A stretch of 64,000 nt of DNA, taken from positions 87,074,321-87,138,320 of the forward strand of contig NC_083341.1 in NCBI RefSeq assembly GCF_019175385.1, written 5' to 3'. Positions 1 through 12,718 of this stretch are shown one piece after another. The stretch is from Lycium barbarum (Eukaryota; Streptophyta; Magnoliopsida; Solanales; Solanaceae). The notes beneath the pieces were generated by a model. The model saw only the letters and a list, made by a program, of their open reading frames with translations, did not search any database and was not told the origin of the DNA. Numbering within the stretch: the first letter of the stretch is position 1; each line of letters starts with the position of its first letter. Position numbers and translations under genes: made by a program.

Positions 1-337
1 TGGAGGTGTCGTGACTATTCTTTTGTGTATATTTTGGGCACGACGGGATCCTCTCCCGTCCTTATGTCTAGCACTCCAGTAGAGGCTCGTAGATACGCAG
101 TGTGAGTTATATGGTCTCACGAGGTTGCTATTATGTATGTATGTATGTATTATTTTGATGGCCGAAAGGCTTATGTATATATAAAAGAATTTATGTTCTC
201 AAAAGAAAAATGTTTTTCTTATGATTTGAGTATGAATTGGATAAAAGAATGATTAATGAGCATGATAAGTAGTAGTATGAGTGGTGCTCGGTGGTTAGCC
301 CCGGGTACTCGTCACGGCTCCTAGCCGGGTCGTGACA
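1..337 (+). repeat. 3' end of a Ty3/gypsy LTR (S6), cut by window start
   Basis: The segment ends in the family terminus GGGTCGTGACA. It carries the same late-LTR landmarks as the complete LTR at 52262-55308: a hairpin GACGGG-(7 nt)-CCCGTC at 42-60, then a 'gaggctcgtagat' stretch and a 'gatggccgaaaggc' stretch. Its start lies outside the window, so solo LTR and element end cannot be told apart. It appears to interrupt the minus-strand LTR that follows at 338. Confidence 0.8.
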
Positions 338-360
338 CCGGGGCTAGTATCCCACGGAGG

Positions 361-597
361 CTAATCGTTCTCTGGGCTAACACAGCAATAGAAGAACCAG
401 ACAACATGCCTCAGAGGTCAATCATCCTCTGGACTGACACAATAATAGATACACCAGGGCTATTTTCCCATGGATGTCAATCATCCTCTGGACCGACTCA
501 ACAATACTCAAAAGTGATACATTAGGATCCATAACAGCTAATCATCCTCTGGACTAGCATAGCTTGCCCATACAGGCCCAAACACAATCAAATACAT
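361..597. repeat. Four degenerate ~58-60 bp tandem units in the Ty3-7 LTR
   Basis: The core 'aatc(a/g)t(c/t)ctctgg(a/g)c' recurs at about 361, 418, 477 and 538, each followed by a short A-rich spacer. The array sits where sister LTRs carry their own tandem arrays. Confidence 0.7.
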
Positions 598-2552
598 ATC
601 ATGACATATCAATTGAATCATCAATCATGGCTTATAGACGAATTCATTTATCAAGTCATCTTCTCACAATAGAGGTATTTCAAGTTGCAATAAATTTCGA
701 AATTGATGTCCAAATTATTCATTCAAGTTCAAGAAACCCATTCAAGGAAAACATGTTTAAAGGTCTAACGTTTAGAGAATTAATTTTAATCATCCATATT
801 AGGGAAAAACATGTTCATCACGATAGTATAATTCGTATAAGGTTCGATGCGGGCTTGACCCTACACGCGCATGACCTTATTCAAATGTCATCTTTTATTT
901 CAAAAACAAGTTTAACAAAGAACAACCACCAAACGAGGGTCTTAACTAGTACAAACAATATAAGTAGGATTCTCATACATCAATCATGATTTCACAATAT
1001 AAACGTACTTCAAAGAAGATTTCTGAAAAATAGACATACATCCAAAACATTTTTAAAAATAGTAGACATACCTCAATCCCAGCTAAAAGTTAGCAAACAC
1101 GTTTTTTCGAGATTCAACAATCACTGTAATCGATTTAGCTGAGAAAGATTAGAACTTTACACTTTTCTTTTGAATCCCCGCCCTTTTTGGAAACAAGGGG
1201 TTTTAAGCCAATTTCTGTTCTTGCCTTCATGCGATTCACCCATGGATTCTAATGGTATATAGATGATATATAAACCCAAAACAATCCCCATAACGATACT
1301 TAAATTTCAAAAACATACCTCACAATGAATTCCCAAAAACTTTCCTTTCAACCATTCTCGAATCAAATTTTCATAATCTTTGGAATAGTTGCGGTTTCTA
1401 GTGTTAATTTAACGACTCGTTTGGTCGTTATAGTGCTTTTGACCCATTTACCCCTATTGACCCTTTATCGATCCTTATTAGTATGATTTTGACCATCGAG
1501 GATAGGATACAGGGTTCTCGAGGTAGTTGGGCGAGTGTTATGATGACTTATGAGAGATATAGTCTCAAAGTGAAAAACGGTTGGCTGATAGTTGACTTTT
1601 GGGTAAAGGACCTTTTTTAAAAATCCGTCTATTCCGAAAGGTCCGGATGGTCGATTATGACTTGGTAGGATATTCAGTTCGATTCTCGGCACTCAGGCAC
1701 ATTTTGGGATATTAGTTGGAAGGTTGATCTTTGTCCATGTCACACCCCAACCTTGGTAAGGCGTGACTGGCACTCGGCACCCTACGGGAACCGAGTTAAC
1801 CAAACTGTAACTCACGTTTTCTCTATCTCGAAAGGCAACATAGGACCAAGGTACTATAAGCCATAGGAGCACAAACTCAAAATATAACATACTTACGTCT
1901 TCAAACTAATCTCGAGTGTATGTGCCGGTAATGCTATCCATAATAATGATACATCATAGTATAAGTCGAGATAATTATAAGATATCTAACTGTGCATATC
2001 TTTCTATGAGTCGCTACAAGAGTACATGACATAAAGTGGATGGAATAGGGCCTCGCCATACCCATGCAAATGTGTATGCAGCCATGATGACTCACAGGGC
2101 AACTCCGAAGCAAGTGGAGTGCCACGACTCTGCCTGCTGAGCTAGTATCCTTACTGAAAGATCCGTCAAGCTGTATCTCAAGACCTGCGGGCATGAAATG
2201 CAGTGCCCCCAACCAAGGGACGTCAGTACGAGCAATGTACAGAGTATGCAAGGCGATAAGTGCAACAAAATAGCCATATACTAAAGATGAGAAGAATAAG
2301 AATCAACCTGGCATTTCTGAACTACCGATGGAAATCTAGCATATATATACCTACCTCTTCATCTTTTTGCGATCTTTACTAGGTCTTTATACCCTACCAT
2401 AGTCCTGGTTACCTTATCATCAAACGTTATCTGAACATGTGTTGCGGCGTGCAACCCGATCCATATATGATACATGTCTCTCTATATTCTCACATGCTTA
2501 ACCATATCTATGTACAATACTGTGCCTTTATCTTACTAATCATCTTATACTA

Positions 2553-2735
2553 ACTGCCGAACTGATCAGTGGTAACTGCCCGACCGGCTGCAGTCCAGAG
2601 GTAATAACTGTCCATCCGATTATCGCCCAACGGTAGAGCGCAACTGTCCGACTGATCAGCGGTAACTGCTCGACTGGCTGCAGTCAAGTGGTAAATATAT
2701 ACATTTGCCCAACTGGTCGTAAACCAGTGGTAATT
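2553..2735. repeat. Palindrome-rich tandem array in the Ty3-3 LTR
   Basis: Degenerate units beginning 'aactg(c/t)ccgac' repeat about six times and contain perfect palindromes, for example ACTGATCAGT at 2561-2570 and ACTGGT-(5)-ACCAGT at 2712-2728. The sister LTR has the same array at about 27598-27780. Confidence 0.75.
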
Positions 2736-5700
2736 ATAATCAACATCATGACTAAACTTCCACAAGTAATCTCTATGCACTTCCCGTGGTCATCACTTAA
2801 CCGGTAGGGTCTATATAATCACATAAGACTTATAAGCACAGCTCAGGCCATTAGTACTTCTTCCCGCTTGAGTAAACATTAACTAAGTCCTAAGATACAA
2901 CATAAACCTCTCTTCGAACACTAAATACCTCATTAGGGATCCTCTACTAACACTCTATTCATGTCCTATAAAACATCCCTTAAGAACCTTTTTTTTAATA
3001 TAAATTGTGTTCTACCAGGCCAAGCCTGTTAGAACTTTTTATTGATAAATGAATAATGTAAAAAAGCAGTCTATTACAGCATGTCTATAATATGAACTAG
3101 CTAAAATTTAAAAACTAAGAGACTGTTCTCTAGTTCTATCCTGTATGCCTAAACTAGTATGTCCTCTGTGATCATGTTGAGTCAGCTTTGATGATAGCCC
3201 ATGTCTGTGCACACACCATATGATTATCCATATATGTAGCATCATTGTTGATGATCAAGCTGCTGAATCCTCCTTGTTCTAATCCTCAGCTGAGGCAATT
3301 GTAATTTTTCCATATTGAGAATTCTTTTTCCTTCTGATGGCATGAGTATAAAGTCATGTACTTTAATCCCTGCATGATCCAAAGCCTGATTTGCTAGAAA
3401 GTCTGCCAAACTGTTGCCTTCTCTGAAAATATGACTAATCTGTACCTGCATTGCTCTCATATCCTGTTTGATCTGTTCAATCTGATTCCTCAGTACCCAT
3501 GGAGTGATCCATGTATCTTGTAAGATTTTTAGGAGTACAAGTGAATCAGTCTCCAATTGAACCTGTTGAAAGTTGTGTTCTTTACAGAACTTCAATGCCT
3601 GTTTTATAGCCTCAGTTTCAGCTTCCATGTTTGTTGCTATTCCAATTTGTTGTGCTTCAGCATAGACCAAATCCCCATTGCTATCTCTGATGCAGAATCC
3701 ATATGAACTGAGCCCAGGATTGCCTCTACTTGCCTCGTCTGTATTGCATTTTAATCTCCCTGGAAGTGGCATTCTCCAAACAACCTTAGCATAATAAACT
3801 TTTGGTTTATATCTACTAAGGTGGTGATTCATAGTTTCCCAATCACCAGATACATTCTGCAGCCATGGGAATCTCTTCCTTGTCAGTTGATGTAGTATGT
3901 GCTGTACTTGTTGTTTTAGTCTGTAGAAGGACACTGATCCTCCATGTTTAATGGAGTTTCTTCTCTTCCATAATGTCCACATGATCACTGCAGGCATTGT
4001 TCTATACATAGGATGCAATTTTGGCTTTATCTCAGCAGACCACCATGCCATGATCATTTTATGTAGACCAATTCCATCTGTGGGTTACCTGCACAAGAAG
4101 CAAAAAACTTCCATAACTTGACAGCTATGGAAGATTTTAGAAATAAATGGCCCACAGTTTCCTCCTGATGCTCCTCACAGCACCAGCATCTTGATGGTAT
4201 ATTGATCATCATCTTTTTTAATATGCCATCTGTAGAGATTCTCCCTTTCCACACTCTCCACATGAAAAAACTTATTTTTATTGGTAGCCCTTTCTCCCAC
4301 ATGAACTTATAACTGGTTTGTTTGCTCTCTCTGTGTCTGAGAAACTCCCATGCAGATTTAACTGAAAATCTGCCATTTGTTTCCAGCATCCAATATGGTT
4401 CATCATCTTCTTCTTCAACTGGTACTTTGATATTTTCCTTCATAAGCCAATTCCTGATCTAGAGTGACTGTTAACAGTTCCATGCTCCATTTCCCATTCT
4501 GCACAAACTGTCTAACCTCTATTTCTTCTTCTCTAGCAGCATCAGGAATGATATAATATAGTGCCCCCAGCCTTGTCCAATTCTCATACCAGAAACTTGA
4601 AGTTCCATTTCTTAAATACCAAAATATCTGTGGCTCAACTGCATTTCTTATATTTACAATTTTCTTCCATGTGTGAGATCCTCCTCTCTCCAATGCCATA
4701 GTAGGATGCCATTTCTTGCAGTATTTGTTCAGCATGTAGCTACCCCATAAGCTTCTTCCACATCTGAAATTCCATCACAACTTAGCAAATAAAGCATTAG
4801 ATATATCAGTTAGTGATCTAAGACCAATTCCTCCTTCATCTTTTGGTAGACATAATTTGTCCCATGCCACCCAATGTTTGCTTTTCACCCCTACTGTATT
4901 GCTCCAAAAGAATTTGGCAAAAATCTTGTGCAGTTGCTTTATCACCCCAGAAGGAGGATTCATAGCTGATAGTAAATATACTGGCATGGTTTGCAACACA
5001 TGATTGACCAACACATATCTACCTCCAAAAGATAACAGTTTGTTTTGCCAAGACAGAATCTTTTTCATCACTTTTTTGATCAAATCCTCATAATATATCA
5101 ATCTCCTTCTTCCATAAAACACTGGACAACCTAAATATGTGAAAGGAAAGGATCCATGTCTCATCTTAGTATGTATTTTAATCCTGCTATTAACTCTGGC
5201 TGAGACCTTGTGATGAACATAGTAACAACTTTTATCAGTATTGACCAGCTGTCCTGAAGCCTTCTCATAATTCCTCAATCTCCTCATCATTATCTTTAAA
5301 GAATATCCATCCCCAGAACAGAATAATATTGTGTCATCAGCATATGATAGGTGATTGATTTGAGGACTCCATTTTGGCATTCCATAGCCTATGAAACTTG
5401 GCTTCTCATGTAACTTATTCAGACGACTTGTTAAGACCTCTGTTGCTATAATGAACAATGTAGGAGAAAGTGGATCACCTTGCTTTACCCCCCTACTTGA
5501 TCTGAAAAAACCATGACTTGGACTATTGATTAATACTGAATACCAGTTGTTTGAAAGCAATCTCCATACTAAATCAATGAGAACCTCTCCAAACCCAAAC
5601 TGTCTCAATACTTTAGTCAAAACAAATCCAGGAGAGTCTATCATATGCCTTTGCCATGTCTAATTTGATCACCACATTATTATGTTTAGCTCTCAAGTTA

Positions 5701-5880
5701 ATATCTCTGATGATCTCATGTGACAGTAATATGTTTTCTGCAATGCTCCTTCCTTTCACAAATCCTGTCTGATTGTGAGAAATAATATTAGGAAGAACCT
5801 TTGCCAATCTATTCTGCAGTATTTTTGATAGTATCTTATTGGAGAAAGAGCTGAGACTGATAGGCCTCATATCACTAAAA

Positions 5881-8799
5881 TGTTATGTCCCGTGTTTTCG
5901 TATAACAGGAAATCGAGAAATAATTACGATTTGTGTGTTATAAGGAAATATTTTGATTTTAGTAAGTATGACTATGTTGGTTATGGAATCATTAATGTTA
6001 GGACACCGGGGAAGGCCGAGGGTAAATTTGGAATTTCAGAAATTAGTTTCGGGAATTACAAAACGGGACTTTTCATGAATTGGGCCAAGAAAAATACAAC
6101 ACAATTGAGGCCCAAAATTTGTGAGGGTGGCCGGCCTTAGCCATGGCCCAAGCCCATCCTTTTAATGTCATGTGCTATGCACATGATTCTTAAATGGATA
6201 TATATCATCTACACTTAGTAATTATCAAGAAACAAAGCAAAAAATTCAAGAACACCACAAAAAAAGGGGTTCGGCCGAAGGAGAGAAAAGGAGAAAGAAA
6301 GAAATTCCCAAGCTTTGTTGTTAATCCAAAAATATTAGTTTCTACATAATTGTGAAGTACTCAAGACCCTCTTCAACGGGGTATAATTAGTTTGACACAA
6401 GAACTCCCTTTACGACAAGTTGGGTTTTCAAGAAAAGGTAAGAATTTTGCCCCTTTAATGTTATAGAATTGATATGAATTTGTTAAGGATTGAGAATAGA
6501 CGAGAATCCCGTAACCTTGATGTATATAAAAAGTCGTGGGTGTGTGTGTGTTTGGTGTTGGAGCCGTGGCACTTATGTAGTGTAAAGTGATATGAATTGA
6601 TCTTGTTTAGTTTGTATAATGTGTCGTTGTGACCTTTATGTCGTAAATGATTGATTGATGAATTGGATTGGCGTTGGAAAATGATTTCGGAACGTTATCG
6701 GAAAGTGTATACCTTTGGTATAGTTGTGTATATCATTGTATGTCTAAGGTGCTAAAGACTTTAAATATGATTTATGGTTGATGTTAATGAATTCGGAATG
6801 AAACGACGCAAGTTAGAATGTTCGTCGTGACTTTTGGTGTTTTGAAAGAATTATGGAAAGTAATGGATTTTGGGCAATTTCGTGTATGGCTTGGAATGTA
6901 TTTGGAATGTGATGGCATAATCTTGAGTGAGTAAATGAATACAATAATATGGATATAGATTTGGAATTTTGAAGTTTGAATGAAAGATTTCCAACTTGCG
7001 TAGTAAGGTAGACTTTTGAAGTTTGAATATGGTTTATATTGTTTGATGATGTTTGGGTTGTTGTTGTTGATGTATTTTGAGCCGAGCTGAGTCTCGGGGG
7101 TGTTAGATTTATAGGGGAAATGCTGCCGAAATTTCGGTAGACAAAAATGAAGTTAATGGCATTTTTAAGCCTAAGAATCTCAATTGGTAACTTTGACCAT
7201 TTGCAGATTTCGGACGAAACGGGACTTGACTTTTGGGAGAGCATACGACGTCTGTAAGGTATGTAAAGCTTCCCACTTCTTCATTTGGCATGTCTTAGTG
7301 TGATAGGCGAATATTGGAATTTCCGGAGCATTTCTGCTCCTCGAAACCCGATCCACAGAAAAGTTACTATTCATTCAATTCAATTGAAGCCTAAGGGCTC
7401 TATTTTGGCTAGGATGCCACCAATCGTCCGAAACCTATCGAAATGTGGTCAGGTAACTTAGAAATGATTATGTATGACCTTTTGGCCCCTAAATGTTCGT
7501 AAATTATGTTCGCCACCTCAATTTGACTCGAGGTGGCCCGTTAACCCCGAGACGCCCTATTTGTCTTATTGGGCGGTCCTTTTGAATAAAGTTTGAAATG
7601 ATACCTTCGATTTTGGAACTTCCTCCTACGGGATGTGTTTTGAATATTACGATACGCTAAGTTACGTTTTGAGCTATACATACTATTTTGGAAACGTTTT
7701 GTGAAATGAAACCTTGTATCGACTAAGTATTCGATTATTTCGTATTATGAAATGACTTATCGGATTACTCTGTTTTGAAAGACTATTTTAAAGTATGATT
7801 TGCATTTGTTTGCTCACGACTCCGCTCGTGCCTCATTATGACTTCGCTCACCGGTTCCCGGGCCGGTTTTGATTCGTAGGCCTTATAATAATTCGGCCGT
7901 ATGCTGTGTTACGGTTCCCGAGGCTTCGCCATAGGGCCGGGTTCCGTTTGGAGTTATGCTGTGATATGGCTCGTGATGCGATACGCTCACCTATGATTAT
8001 GTTTGTGTTCGGGGATGTACGGAGATTTGAAACCTTCTGGTGTTATGCTGTGTGTGGCGCCAGCGTCGGAGTGGCGACCATGTTCCTAAGCGTTTGCATG
8101 ATTTCGTTTGCATTATATATACGTATATGATTTTGATACGGATTTTGACATACCGATTCGTATTCCACTTTGTCCTCTGGTTTGCTTTCGGTTTTGATCC
8201 ATATTTCTGTACTCCGTGCTTTACATACTCAGCACATATTTCGTACTGACCCCCTTTCTTCGGGGGCTGCGTTTTATGCCCGCAGGTGCAGAGATCGGTG
8301 ATCCTCCACAGTAGGCTTCACTCCTTGCTATTCCGGAGTACTCCTCTTTGATCCGGAGTCCACTTCTGGTACAGACTCCTTTTGCTTTGTATATATTCGG
8401 TATATTTGACTATTTGGGTACGGCGGGGCCCTGTCTCGCCATATGTCTTTGTTTTGAATTCGTAGAGGCCTGTAGTCATATATGTGGGGTGAGGGTCCTG
8501 TATATGTTGGTTTGATTTCGTTTTCTGGTGTTAAAGCGGTCTGTTGGTTATGATGGCCCCAAATGGCCCTTATGCTTATGTTTGCACTTTTGACCGGCGA
8601 TGTCTATTCTGCCGCTCAGTTTGTATTTGATATGGCATTTTGATTTGGTGCGACCGCTTAAGACATATTTTGATATAAATTACGTTTAATATGATTTCGA
8701 AAAATTCGAAAATAAGTTTGGAATTGATAATGAATGTGTGATTCGGTCTGGGTACCCAGGTAGGGTGCCAGTCGCAGCCCACGGGGCTGGGTCGTGACA
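5881..8799 (+). mobile_element. Solo LTR S1 (2.9 kb) inside the LINE RT
   Basis: It starts TGTTATGTCCCG and ends GGGCTGGGTCGTGACA, flanked by taaaa at 5876-5880 and 8800-8804. It shows the shared LTR architecture: donor-like AAAAG|GTAAGA at 6437/6438, acceptor-like TTTGCAG at 7206, a 52-nt mini-exon, second donor TAAG|GTATGT at 7258/7259, hairpin GCCACCTC-(10)-GAGGTGGC at 7513-7538, CCCCC-(7)-GGGGG at 8250-8266 and GGCGGG-(7)-CTCGCC at 8422-8440. No internal domain is present. Short ORFs inside it do not look coding. Confidence 0.95.
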
Positions 8800-8847
8800 T
8801 AAAAGTAGTGATCACCTCCTTCTTTGGTAACAAAACCAAATTAGTAT
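8800..8847 (-). other. 48-bp LINE RT island between two solo LTRs
   Basis: Read on the minus strand it encodes the RT stretch LVLLPKKEVITTF. That joins the protein ending FITHT at 11245 and the one resuming SDMRPISL at 5880. The piece proves that S1 and S2 are two separate insertions into one RT domain. Confidence 0.93.
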
Positions 8848-11239
8848 TGTCACGACCCAGCTAGGGGCCGCGACGGGTACCCAGAGAAATTACCGAGCAC
8901 CGCTTACTCTACTGCTTGTCTCGCTCATTTAATACTCTTTTATCCACTTTTACATACCAATTGTAGGAAAATCATATTTAATCAAAATATAAATACTTTA
9001 TATACATTTTCCCCTTGGCCATCAAAATAATATACCTACATATGAAAACATCTTGTGAGACCATCTAACCCACTACGTATCTACGAGCCTCTACTAACAT
9101 AATGAATACATAGACGGAACAAGACTCCGTCATGCCCAAAATATGCATATATGAATGTACATCAAAAGAATAGCCATAAGCACCTCCGAACGATGGAGTG
9201 TTATCTATCAGCTGACAGCTACTGAGGACCTGGGCCAAGCTCTCCTCCGTGTCTACCTGTGGGCATTAACACAGCGTCCGAAGAAAGGACGTCAATACGA
9301 ATATTGTACCGAGTATGAGAGGCATACATAATGAAAGGAAACATCAATAATATGAGGATAATATCAACATGAGACATCTGGATCTGACTGATAATCATAA
9401 ATGAAGTAATGCATGCTATCTTACTCATCATCATAACATGTATGCATCATATGCAAGCTGCCCGTCCATGTCGGAACGGTGTGATAATCAATAATATTAG
9501 CCCGCGTCCAGGCCTCCCGCGTCCGGGGTACCATCTCATGCCGCCCACTAGTGGTGTCTGCCCACGCCCGTAGGTCGTGGTGTATCCGTATCGCCGCCCG
9601 CCGAAGCGGTGTCTGCCCGGCCAAATAGGCCCGGTGTGAATGCAATCATGACATGCTTAACGTAAATACTCATAGTAATATGCTTATCATAAAATACTTA
9701 TCTTATCATAATGCGTATATAAGGCTCATGATCAACTTTACTCTATCGGGGTGACGTAATGTCGTGATCCCCCGATTACATTATGGAACCATCATGGACA
9801 TTCTGCCTCACCTTGAAAGGACTAGTACATAAGGTGAGTGTAGGCAAGGAATAACATTATCATCATTCTAGTGTCATCATCTCGTATAACTTATCTCATA
9901 TAGACATTCATAAGTATGAGCTTTTAACTTCTTAGAATGTAAGAACTCCTAAAAGGAATAGGGATTCAAGTTAAAAGATTCATGCCATTAGAAAGAAGGA
10001 CTAGCCTCACATACCTTGGTCGTTTAGCTAAGATATCTCTCACTTGTTCTCCGTCGATATCACGTCGTTACCTTCATAAGAGAATCCGTATCAACATTAG
10101 TAACTGACTATAAGAACGCGTCGCTAATTCTAGGAGAAGTCAGACAACGTCTCCTTGGCTCATACTACTTTTCTCACGTTCTATATCAACTCCCAATATT
10201 CATAATATTATTCGCAATATCATAATCGACAATTGTCATTTACGTACATTTGGCAAAATCCACCATTTTCCTACAATTTTCCCTCATATTTCTACTTCTA
10301 GCTCATCCTTGCGTTTTCATGCATTTAATTCTTGTTTCATGATATAAACATCATTTATAACGTATTTGTAGTCACAACACTTCAATATTCATAGTTCAAT
10401 TCCACTATCATTCATTTATGTCACTATTCACTCAATAATGACCCATTTCTATGTTCTTCTACATTTCAAGTGTCTAAGCTTTCCAATACTTCAAAAAATA
10501 TGGAATAATCATGAAACGTACCTTGGAGGATGGTTGAACAATCCTTAAGTTGAAATACTTCACTTAGCCAAACCCTAGTTCCACCTTCTTGGGAATTTCT
10601 TGACTTAGAAGATCCTTTGATGCGTTCTTACACTTGATTCCATGAAATTAGTGTTGTTGTTCTTGATATTCCCTTTAATTCTCTTGAATTCTTGTGGAGG
10701 AATTATTTGGAATGTTCTAGAGGTCTCTTGAGTTGTTGGATGAATAATGAAATAATATGAAGTCTAAGTCCCTTTTTAAAATCACAAAATCTGGTCTTTA
10801 ATGAATTCTTGTCAGGATGAACAGTGGTCGTAAACCACCATATACGGACCGTATTTTGATTTACGATCCGTCCACTGTGGTCGTAATTAACCATTTCAAG
10901 GACAGAAAGTTTTGGCTGATGGACATGGTAGTTTACGACCTGGTTTACGGTCCGTAAACCAGTTTACGGGCCGTAGACTGGGTCGTATTTAACCATATTC
11001 AACATTTACAGAAAGTTGGAATTTTTGACAAGCTAGGGGAAGATTGCACTATACGGTCCGTAAACTACTTTACGGGCCGTATAGTGCCATATACGACCAC
11101 TGGGCTGAAAAAATTTTCGCGACTTTCTTATTTCCAAAAATTCTTAATTAGCCATTGTCGACTTAATAAAACATCATTCACTCAACTTTTCACCATTCCA
11201 CTCATCATACAAGTACGGAGAAATTTCTGAGGTGTAACA
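8848..11239 (-). mobile_element. Solo LTR S2 (2.4 kb) inside the LINE RT
   Basis: The reverse complement begins TGTTACACCTCAG and ends CTGGGTCGTGACA. Flanks are agtat at 8843-8847 and 11240-11244. It carries hairpin CGTCC-(7)-GGACG at 9275-9291, a hairpin-unit array around 9450-9640, a donor-like AAG|GTATGT near 10010-10016 (minus), and a strong palindrome cluster at 10824-11087. No internal domain remains. Confidence 0.94.
10824..11087. repeat. Palindrome cluster TACGGNCCGTA in solo LTR S2
   Basis: Several palindromes share the TACGG/CCGTA core: GTGGT-(5)-ACCAC at 10824-10838, TACGGACCGTA at 10843-10853, a perfect 21-nt palindrome centred on 10951 (10941-10961), and a 42-nt inverted repeat at 11046-11087 with 19-nt arms and one mismatch. 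Confidence 0.9.
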
Positions 11240-12718
11240 AGTATGTGTGATGAATTGTGGTATCTCATATCCACAAAAGAAGGCTCTAACCATTTGAATC
11301 ACATCCAGCTTGATAACCTCCCAACACTTCTGATAAAACTGTCCTGTGAATCCATCAGGCCCACTAGCACTGTCCCCATTGAGTGAAAACACAGCCTCCT
11401 TTACTTCACTTTCAGATGGCAACTCTTCCATATTCTTTTGCTTTTCTTCAGTTATCAATTTAGGAATATTTTTCAACAATGCATAATCCGCTCCTAAATT
11501 TTCTTCACTAAACTATGACTCAAAGAACCTGATTTCCTCAGAAGCAATATCTACTTCATTTTCCAACCATGTAACAGAAGGATATTGTATTCTTTTCAGA
11601 GTTAGTTTATTCCTCCTGCCCTTCACATATGAATGGAAGAATTTTGTATTTTTGTCTCCATCATTGAACCATTTCATACCAGCTTTCTGCTTCCAATACT
11701 CTTCCTCCAAGTGTAAAAATCTGGTTAGTTCAGCCTGTGCTTGATGTAACAACATTCTATTCTCCCTTGAAGCATTATTTTCAAATTGCAACTCCTTCAC
11801 CTTTATAGTATCTTTAATAGTGGCAATCTGCTGAAATATATTCCCATATGTGCTCCTGCTCCACTGAATCAGTTCTCTTTTAAGTTTCTTCAACTTGTGA
11901 TGAAATACATTGAATGGATTTCCACAGAAATCAGCAGTCCAATTCTCCCTTACCACCTCCATAAATGTATGATGCTTTGTCCAGAAGTTAAGAAACTTAA
12001 AAGATTTGACAATAGGATGTGCATTGCTGTTACACTCAAGATGTAGTGGTGCCTGATCAGAACCATGTCTAATCATATGAGTCACTGCTGTGGATGGCAT
12101 GATATCTAACACTTGCTGATTCACTAGTATTCTATCTAACCATTTGAATATGTAATCTTCTTCAGTCCTCCCATTCCACCATGTGAATTTACTTCCACTG
12201 AATCCTACATCAATCAAACCATAACTTTGTATACAGGTAGAAAAATCCAAAGTCTCATTGGATGAGACTAGAAGGCCACCTTGCTTCTCCTCATCAGACA
12301 CTATGACATTAAAATCCCCTCCTATTATCCAAGGAAGGTCTTGTTGATTTACCAAGTCTACCATATCATCCCACAACTCCTCCCTCTCCAATCTATCACA
12401 TTTAGCATAGACTACTAACACCAACACTGATTGATTTAAGGATGAGTGAATTAGTTGCAAAGTAACCTGCTGTTCTGATTCAGATATAACTACACCAAGC
12501 CATTCATCTATCCAAAAAATCCAGATTTTTTCCTGAACAATTCACCTTGCAATTTTGAAAGACTAACTTCCTTCTATACTCTTCAATATCAATAGGATCT
12601 TAAAAAGGTTCCATTAGGCCTATGATAGAATAATGAAATCTCCTCTTTAGTTCAATTAACCTCTCAAAAGATTTTTGAGTGTTAACTGACCTAATATTCC
12701 AAAATAAAGCTTTGTCTA

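Noticed and set aside
11786..12046. Plus-strand ORF opposite the LINE endonuclease
   Set aside because: Antisense shadow of ORF2 without domain or homologous copy.
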